Shown in pieces: positions 56,897 through 64,000 of a stretch of 64,000 nt of DNA. The notes beneath the pieces are model-generated. The model was given only the letters and a program-made list of their open reading frames with translations, ran no database searches and had not been told where the DNA came from. Location: contig JAQISU010000163.1 of the NCBI GenBank assembly GCA_029339505.1, positions 434,001 to 498,000 on the forward strand. The letters run 5' to 3'. Position 1 is the first letter of the stretch. Every line of letters begins with the position of its first letter. Both the position numbers and the translations under genes were made by a program. Source of the stretch: Unio delphinus (taxonomy: Eukaryota > Mollusca > Bivalvia > Unionida > Unionidae).

Positions 56897-56935
56897 CCAG
56901 ATTTTTGCCTGGAGGTCACTGACACTGTCAACTTA

Positions 56936-57736
56936 ATGGACAACTCCAATAAACTACCAATTTGCATTGGTGGGAACCATGGTCAGAATAATATATGCAA
57001 CATGTGGAAAAATCATTTTGAAGACTTACTCAATAGTGTTAAAAATGAATCGAATAAAAAAACATGTACTTTCAGTATTACACCTTCTGCTCGTATTGAG
57101 GTAATCACATTATCTGAGATCCAAAGTGCAGTTGCAAGACAAAAAGGTGGTATATGCCCAGGTTCAGATTTTTTATATGTGGAACATTTAAAATTTTCAG
57201 ATACTAGACTTCATGTGTTATTGATGATTTTATTTAATTGTATGTTTCTGCATAACTTTGTACCAGATGATTTCACAAAAGTTAACATTATACCGCTACT
57301 ATAAAGCAAAATCGGTAACATGGCGGAAAAAAATAACTACAGACCTATAGCTCTTATGACCATTATTTCAAAAATATTTGAATGCAGCATACTGCATAGA
57401 TGTGAAGTTACAATCTCTGATAAGCAGTTTGGTTTTAAAAAGCAGCATTCAACCGATTTATGCATATATGCTTTTAAGGAAGCTGTCAGCTATTATGTAG
57501 AACATGGTAGCCCAGTGTTTGCATGTTTTTTAGATGCTAGCAAGGCATTTGATAGGGTCAATCACTGGACACTCTTTAAAAAGTTGATTGATATTAAAAT
57601 ACCTGTCTACATAGTTCATACTTTAGTTAACTGGTATGGGAAATAGTTGTTCTGTGTGCGATGGGGAAGTGTAATATCCAGCACTTTCCACGTAACCAAT
57701 GGGGTGAGGCAGGGGGGAATTCTGTCCCCTTTGTTA

Positions 57737-57819
<83 letters not shown>

Positions 57820-58593
57820 TTAGTTAAATCGTAAGCACAGTCAGTGTAACGTAGGGTTACGTCTGCCACCAAATGTGTTATTTCTTAACAATTTTAGTTT
57901 CGCTGATGATATGTCATTGATAAGTCCTTCTATAACAGGTTTAAGGAAATTATTAAAGATATGTGAACAATACGCATTTGGGAATGATATAATGTATAAT
58001 AGAAACAAATCAGTATGCATGGTCTTTCAGACATCTTCTTTCAAATTACCATCTCCTCCCTCTGTATATCTTAACGGCAATGCTCTTACCTATGTCAACA
58101 GTTATACGTATTTGGGTCATATTTTGAAATCCAAATGGTTGTATAATGAAGATATGATGAGACATTACCGATCTCTGTGTATTCGAACAAACATGCTTCT
58201 ACGTAAATTCAAGAATTGTTCATTGAATATCAAAATTAGATTATTCAAATCTTATTGCTGCACCATGTATTGCGCTCCTCAGTGGACAAACTTTAGTGAA
58301 TGTATGAAAAGAAAACTAGACTAATTATTGGTCATAATAATAGTCTTCGTTTTCTATTAGGACTTCCAAGGTGGAACAGTGCCTCCAACATGTTTGTTAA
58401 CTATAATGTATTCAGTTTTGATGAAATAATGAAAAAGTATGTATTCTCAATGATGACGAGAATATCTGATAGTAAGATCTGTATATTGTTATCTTTATGG
58501 AACTATGACATTCATGTAAATTCTCATATTATAAGTAGATGGAACAAATTACTCTTTAAATGTCACCTAATTTTTACTCTTAATAATGCATGA
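56936..58593 (+). pseudogene. LINE-B reverse transcriptase pseudogene
   Basis: One frame runs from 56936 to 58324 with only two in-frame stops (57302 TAA, 57644 TAG), then a single frameshift leads to 58300-58593. The motifs are NNYRPIALMTIISKIFE, QFGFKKQHSTDLCIYAFKEA, motif A FLDASKAFDRVNH, motif B VRQGGILSPLLFN, then (TA)n, then motif C FSFADDMSLISPS, the post-RT region (YLGHILKSKW) and a C-terminal part with LRFLLGLPRWNSAS. The catalytic Asp pair (ADD) is kept. The TA array replaces the segment after motif B but keeps the reading frame. Confidence 0.85.
57739..57817. repeat. (TA)n microsatellite within RT gene
   Basis: About 39 TA units just after the motif B codons for LLFN. The natural continuation in such enzymes is Ile/Val-Tyr, so the run may have expanded from coding 'aatatatat'. 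Confidence 0.95.
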
Positions 58594-58634
58594 CGCAGTT
58601 AATAGTTGTAGATGTTGCTATATATTTGTAGGTT

Positions 58635-58636
<2 letters not shown>

Positions 58637-58678
<42 letters not shown>
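58637..58678. repeat. (TA)n microsatellite
   Basis: TA run at the left edge of the nested P1 element; another TA stretch follows it at 59137. Confidence 0.95.
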
Positions 58679-58681
<3 letters not shown>

Positions 58682-59136
58682 AACGCCGTCGACCATGCTT
58701 GGTTAATTAGTATGGTTGTCTACTATCGTGCCTCCTGGTGATCAACAGAGAATCAGAGAGTTAATGCTGTCTTGGTAATATTTATGGTTATCTTCTATAG
58801 TGTCTCCTGTTGACCAATGGAGATCTAATACCAGTGATGTTGATATTAACAGACCTCATTAATCAACATTGACCGCCAATGTTCAGAATCGGTTTCTTTT
58901 CATCTTGAAAGGAACAATTTTGAACAATGCATTTATCCGAAGCAACTTAACACATAATAATGCATGTTTGGACCAGAAAAATGTATGCAATTATGCAAAA
59001 TATGCATATAAACAATATGCAATTGTCCGATATTGATATCCATTGAAAACAATGGTAACAAATCGGGACCGGCACAAAGCTATGCAATAAAGCGGAATAT
59101 GCAGTTAAACGATATGCACATATCTGGAGCCGACTG
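58679..59136. mobile_element. pogo/Tc1-type element P1, truncated copy nested in LINE-B
   Basis: The reverse complement begins CAGTCGGCTCCAGATATGTG and matches 16030-16490 closely, including 'tgttaccattgttttcaatg' and 'aagcatggtcgacggc'. The distal half present in the other copy is missing. A TA follows the intact end (59137-59138). Confidence 0.75.
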
Positions 59137-59236
59137 TATATATATATGTACTTTTATGTTTATAATGTTTTTTTAACTTTATATTTTAATTTAGAGGTAT
59201 GGACTTTGTAGTCTGAAATAAAGAATTTATATTATT

Positions 59237-59935
59237 ATTTTTATCAATCTACACAATCCAAGTACAATCTAATATACCACAATTGACTGCAACATACTAC
59301 AGTTCACTACAATATTATCTACCTCAATACACTACAATCTACCGGTAGCTACAATTCACTACAATCATCCACAATTCACTTCAATCTAGAAACCTGAAAA
59401 TTATATGATAACTGGGCAAAATAAATAGCCTGGATAAAGTTAATTTTGATTTAATTGTTATATAAATTACTGTTCTTAAATACTGTTGTTTAATGTTTTG
59501 TTTGTTTTAGTTACAGAACATGGTGTTGGATAAAATGTTCATTACTCATCCAATACTTTGTCTTAAACATACCACCTCAAAAAATTTATTTTAAGTAAAA
59601 ATTTAACACTGTAATTTGGTACATTCTTTTTAGAGATATTAAGTCACATTGTTTAACACGAACTGAAGTGTACTGATAATTAAGCCCCATCATAGACCTA
59701 ATAATATGCCGTATTAGAACATTTTATTTGCCCATTTTTTTATTGCTATTGTTTTTTTTGGTTCAGTTTCATTTCAGTTTAAATTTGTTAACTCTTTTAA
59801 ACATCTTGAATATCTTATTTTATGATTCTTACTATTCTTATGAACTCGTATAGATATTTTGGGAATGTGACATTTTGAAACCATGACTAATTACGATGAC
59901 AATGATGGTAATGTGATGGTAATGATGATGATAAA
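59237..59935. other. CTACAAT-rich minisatellite and unassigned DNA
   Basis: Between about 59270 and 59395 the words 'cactacaat', 'ctacaat' and 'cacaattcact' recur in a degenerate array. The rest is AT-rich, with (GATGAT)-like repeats at 59898-59932. Confidence 0.6.
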
Positions 59936-61035
59936 TTGCTCATGCTCATAAATTTACATAAGTCAGGGAACCCAGAACTATCTCTTGCAATAAATAATCA
60001 TCCGTTAGAAAATGTCAAGCATGAAAAGCTTGTAGGTGTGTCTGTAGAAAATAATTTATTATGGGGTGACAATATTGATAAGCTTTGTAAAATACTGTTA
60101 TCCAAAATTGCCCTACTCAGCAGAATTAAGAACTATTTACCAATTGAAATCCACAGTCTATACTGCAAGTCAAATATTCTTCCAACAATGATTGCTTGAA
60201 AGTATGGGCAAACTGTGCTAAATCTGAGCTTGACAGGATTTATAAACTTCAAAAAAGAGCAGCCCACATAATGTTTGATGCATCTATTTTTCATCCCTCA
60301 AAATCATTGTTTACAGAACTATAGTGGTTCACAATATTTGAAAGGATAGATTTTCACAAGGCAGTTCTTTTATATAAATGTGTGCATGGAACTGCACTAA
60401 AGTATCCTAAGGACTTTATTCAGGCTTTTTCAACACAATAGCAGTTGAGATCAAAATCACATGGAAACCTTCTAGCACCAAAACCAGCAAATTGAAAAGA
60501 GCTTCCAATAATCTGGTGCAGTTCTGGTGAACAATCTTCCACTACATGTAAAATCTGCTGAAAATATTAGAGTATTTAAGAAGAGATATCATGAGCATGT
60601 ATGTGTTTCTAATAGATAATACAATTTAGTATTTTAATACTAAACATGTTAAAACAAACAGTAATTGTTGCTGTCTTCATATAATGTTCATTGCTATAAT
60701 CTCCATAAGTAGGCGGGGCCCCAAGTGGTCTAAAGGGCTTTTCATTACGGATCACTGCCATCTCACCTCTGTCTGCATGGGTTCGAGTCTCAGATTCACT
60801 GATGTTGTTATGTAAGAAAGTTTGCCAATAGGTTTTCGTGGGTCGGTGGTTCTTTCCAGGGTTTTCCCCGTGTTCTTCCTCCACCATTAATACTGGCTGC
60901 CATGTATAGCCTTATCTTGTGCTGAAAAATGGCCATAAATCCCACAACAATAACAGCAACAACCATAAGTGTGCTCAAAGGAGAATAGTCCTTTACTAAT
61001 GAGGCACCCTCTGTTAAAAAGTATTATTATTATTA
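59936..61035 (+). mobile_element. LINE-C (Jockey/CR1-like), 5'-truncated, carrying a SINE-A
   Basis: Encodes the post-RT region: KLVGVSVENNLLWGDNIDKL, ALLSRIKNYLPIEIHSLY, then in shifted frames KSELDRIYKLQKRAAHIMFD, WFTIFERIDFHKAVLLYKCV and a C-terminus GAVLVNNLPLHVKSAENIRV. Several stops and indels. The 3' UTR is interrupted by a SINE-A (60711-60962) and ends 'ggagaatagtcctttactaa' ... 'ccctctgttaaaa' with a short (ATT)n. The same 3' end stands alone at 17281-17391. Confidence 0.85.
60711..60962 (+). mobile_element. SINE-A nested in LINE-C, 8-bp TSD
   Basis: Full SINE-A (head gcggggccccaagtggtcta, B box gggttcgagtc, 3' end 'gtgctgaaaaatggccataa' and CAA-rich tail) flanked by CCATAAGT (60703-60710 and 60963-60970). 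Confidence 0.93.
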
Positions 61036-61887
61036 TGTACTTTTTAAGTTTTTAAACCAAAAATAATAAAGTTACATTTGTTCTAAAAAAGAATGTCCTT
61101 GAAAAAGTACAGAAAAGCAATTTGTGGTGAATGTACAATGAGATTGTGGTTCATCCTTGTAAAAACTATAGAAAGTTTATTGTAAAATATTTAAAATGAT
61201 TTACACAGGTATCAGCCTTAACTTTCACAAAATATGCCCCAATTTTATAGTCCTCGAATTTAGCAAAGAAAATACCTATCTAAATAAGTTATGTGCCTGA
61301 ATTAGGATAGTCTAGTAAAAACAGTTCCTTCAGATTGTTTTTGTTTTGTTATTTCATATTTAAAATATAAAAAATAATAATGATATATTCAAAGAAGGAA
61401 AGTTAATTATACTAACTTCATAAATGAAATAAAAATGCAGAGATGAATAAGATTTAGCTGCTTCATGGATGAAGATTAGACTAATAAAACTCAAATAGTT
61501 ATATGTCATTCCAACTATCCATCCATCGCTCCATTCATCATAGGTTGGTGAAATGTTTGCTTTGATGATTGATCATCACTTTTTCACAATATCATTTCAC
61601 CTTCCCGACCCTATGGGATCGGAATAAGCAGAGGAAACTTGCACCATGTCGCACAAGTCATACAGTTTCATGTAGATGCCTTTTGATGAATGTCTCTTCC
61701 ACCAAATAAATTATCATTAATCCATAGAAACTATATCTCCATTTTATCCCAACTTTTTATTTTTTAAAAAGTGTTCAGGATATTGTGATGCCCTTCACTT
61801 GTCCCCTGATTCCAGTTGTGTGTTTGTTACCATAGTTCCTCTTAAACTGTGGTTAATGCAATTTTCAATTTATATTGCTTTTTGGAT
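61036..61887. other. Intergenic DNA, nothing recognised
   Basis: AT-rich. No supported feature. Confidence 0.5.
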
Positions 61888-61901
61888 AGCCATCTGCTTG
61901 T

Positions 61902-61986
61902 TAGTTTAGTTAGTTTTGCCTGTCACCCCTGCCAGGGTATAGGCCGCCCACAAAAGATCGCCAGAGGCTTCTGTCCTGTGCCATCC
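61902..61986 (-). mobile_element. 85-bp RTE-like LINE insertion with perfect 14-bp TSD
   Basis: The minus strand encodes only the last 25 residues of a LINE protein (WMAQDRSLWRSFVGGLYPGR then GDRQN, stop at 61910-61912). This is the D-R-x-x-W-R-x-x-V-x-x-L tail seen in RTE-like endonuclease/RT proteins. A short TAAACTAA-type tail follows. A perfect AGCCATCTGCTTGT flanks it (61888-61901 and 61987-62000), proving target-primed insertion of a severely truncated copy. Confidence 0.85.
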
Positions 61987-62000
61987 AGCCATCTGCTTGT

Positions 62001-62154
62001 ACAACAATTTATGTTATAATTATGACCAAACTTCATATATACAGTTAATCCTGTTAATGGTGACCACCTATGGGAAAAGGCAGAATTGGTCAGTGTACAC
62101 AGGTGAACTCAATAGGTAGGTTCATACTTTAGAATTGGTTTTTACAATATACTG

Positions 62155-62220
<66 letters not shown>

Positions 62221-62721
62221 TAAGAAGATGATTTTATGTGCCCAAAATAACAAAAATCATGAAATATTTGTTTATGTTGTTCTCTCCATAATTTATGTTA
62301 AACACAAGAATTCTACTTACTTTATTACATCCTAAAACTTAAATCATCACTGACTTGAAATAATAACGGATTTTAGTTTGTTTTGTGACAAAACGTTTTT
62401 TTCACTAAAAGTGACAGCTTTCATGCATGATTACAATAAAGACTGTCATTGGTTGTCCTGCTTGTATAAACTTTAGGCTTCAAAACAGCTATTCAAGAAC
62501 AATATACAGATTAGCCATGTGCATAACTTGCTGAGATCAAAAGACAGAATGCAAGAGTCTTGTGATGATATATCCGGAAAGATGACCGCCATCGCTTAAC
62601 TGCTAGAGAATAGGCTCTTCCGATTTTGTACTATATTTATGATATTTGTGCTTGTTTTCTATCGTCGTCTACATTGTGTTTTATCATGCATTGGCTGTTC
62701 CGTTCTTATGTGTTAATTAAT
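62001..62721. other. Intergenic DNA with (ATT)n
   Basis: An (ATT)n run of about 22 units at 62155-62220; otherwise nothing recognised. Confidence 0.6.
62155..62220. repeat. (ATT)n microsatellite
   Basis: Perfect ATT repeats. Confidence 0.97.
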
Positions 62722-64000
62722 TGAACCTGTTTCTATAGATTTAGTACGGACAGTTGTGATGAAAAGTGCACCAAAGTCTTGTGAACTTGATCCAATTCAG
62801 ACATCACTGCTGCTTGAGTCCTTAGACCCAATATTGCCTTCACTAACTGATGTTATTAATATCTCTTTCTCTCTCTCATCATTTTTCAAAACTGCCATTG
62901 TAAAGCCACTGCTGAAGAAACCAACACTGGACCATAACGATGTAAAGAACTACCGCCCAGTTTCTAATCTCCCTTTCATATAAAAAATCTTAGAAAATTT
63001 TGTTCTAACTCAACTTGTATCTCATTTGAATTCAAACAGTCTTTTTAGCAATGTACAGTCTGCATATCGCCCTTGCCACAGTACAGAAACTACTCTTCTG
63101 AAAGTATTTAGTGACATTCTCTCTGCTTCGGATAGTGGAAAGATTACAGTCCTCACTTTCCTGGATTTATCTGCAGCATTTGACACCATAGACCATGATA
63201 TATTACTTCACCGTTTCCAGCATGTATTTGGCATTCAGAATATAGCCTTACAGTGGTTCAAGTCCTATTTAGTCAACAGGACACAAATTATATGTGCAAA
63301 TGGAATACATTCCAGCTCAGTTGACGTATGTTGTGGTGTTCCACAAGGATCTGTTCTTGGACCCGTTCTCTTCATTCTGTACACTCAGCCGCTCTCAAGT
63401 GTCATAGATCATCACCCAGTGTCGCACCAACTGTATGCTGATGACACCCAAATATACAAGTCTAGCCACCCAACTGAAGTTGATGCTACCATCCATGGAG
63501 TAGAGAAGTGCATTTCGGATGTGAAATCATGGATGACATGTAATAAGCTGCAGATGAATGATGATAAAACTGAGGCTATTCTGATCACAACACAAAGACT
63601 TTCTCATTCACATCCTTTTCCTCAGACAATAAATATCAGTAACACCAACATTAAATTCTCACAGTCAGTATGGAATCTAGACGTTACTCTAGATAGTACT
63701 CTCACATTGCACCAACATCTCCTGAACATCTGCAGGGCTGCATATCTTGAATTGAGACACATCAGTTCCATTCGTAAATATCTTGCAGTTGATGCCACAA
63801 AAACACTTATGTCTTCATTAGTACTTTCAAGACTGGACTATTGTAACTCAATTCTGTCTGGTTCATCACAATATTTACTCCAGAAACTCCAAAAAGTTCA
63901 AAACACAGCTGCACGGATCATCTTTAGAGTACCTCGATCAGAGCACACCTCACCACTGTTCTGTACCCTACACTGGCTATCAATTCGATACAGAATCAAA
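62722..64000 (+). mobile_element. CR1/L2-like LINE, nearly intact RT, runs off the window
   Basis: The frame opens at about 62756 and, apart from one TAA (62982-62984, in PFI*KIL), stays open to the last base, over 410 codons. Motifs are NYRPVSNLPFI, SAYRPCHSTETTLL, motif A TFLDLSAAFDTIDHDILL, motif B GVPQGSVLGPVLFILYT, motif C QLYADDTQIY (catalytic Asp pair intact), KLQMNDDKTEAILI, and SRLDYCNSILSGSSQYLL. The left edge (about 62722) matches the corresponding point inside the copy at 27804-30405, so the endonuclease is missing. The partial C-terminus lies beyond 64000. With a single nonsense change it is the best preserved LINE here. Confidence 0.92.

Larger units (their letters stand above)
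56897..59236 (+). mobile_element. LINE-B non-LTR retrotransposon with nested repeats
   Basis: 5'-truncated (the frame opens after a TAA at 56894) and running to a 3' UTR that ends 'ggactttgtagtctgaaata' plus an A/T-rich tail. A (TA)n run sits inside the RT, and a pogo-like P1 element with flanking (TA)n sits in the 3' UTR. The RT pseudogene is described separately. Confidence 0.8.

Overview
This window is animal nuclear DNA: AT-rich, repeat-dense and almost free of host genes. The evidence is tRNA-derived SINEs with target-site duplications, several LINE clades (CR1/L2-like, Jockey/CR1-like, RTE-like), Ty3/Gypsy, hAT and pogo/Tigger-like elements, a Polinton/Maverick remnant, and many long (TA)n, (GA)n, (GT)n and (ATT)n microsatellites. 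The mix suits a marine lophotrochozoan, most likely a mollusc; that is inference from repeat style, since no diagnostic host protein is present.

Host content. The best host gene signal is a first coding exon on the minus strand (40548-40779) ending at a consensus GTAAGT donor. Upstream of it lies a short, CpG-containing divergent promoter (40780-41300) with two CACGTG E-boxes and an inverted CCAAT box. A candidate first exon of a plus-strand gene sits on its other side (about 41240-41315). Weaker single-exon candidates are at 12166-12338 and 19513-19625. Downstream exons could not be found by eye.

Layout. 1-9 kb: a 173-bp tandem duplication next to an RTE C-terminus, a LINE 3' end, and a cluster of SINE-A and SINE-B copies. 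9-18 kb: a LINE fragment, a 677-bp hAT MITE with a perfect 8-bp target duplication, and a SINE-A split by a BED-finger hAT remnant plus a pogo-like element. 18-27 kb: a small MITE, SINEs and microsatellites. 27.7-32.4 kb: a roughly 130-150-bp tandem repeat whose first unit was hit by a 2.6-kb LINE and by a 1.74-kb Tigger-like element with perfect TIRs. 33-43 kb: minisatellites, nested SINEs, the host exon and a Gypsy RNase H scrap. 43.4-43.9 kb: a ~52-bp satellite. 44-52.1 kb: a degraded Polinton/Maverick (adintovirus-like) element. 52.4-64 kb: three LINE families, a Gypsy RT remnant, and a nearly intact CR1/L2-like RT running off the end of the window.

The most interesting system is the Polinton/Maverick remnant. 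On the plus strand it carries a family B DNA polymerase that appears continuous with an SF1 helicase and an HNH-like zinc module. Convergent to these is a minus-strand retroviral-type integrase. Next comes a minus-strand gene with a DUF5679-like zinc ribbon and a phospholipase A2-like domain, divergent (17 bp between start codons) from a plus-strand A32/FtsK-type packaging ATPase. All of these are broken by stops, frameshifts, a lost Walker A lysine-threonine, and a ~2-kb foreign segment in the polymerase, so the element is a fossil.
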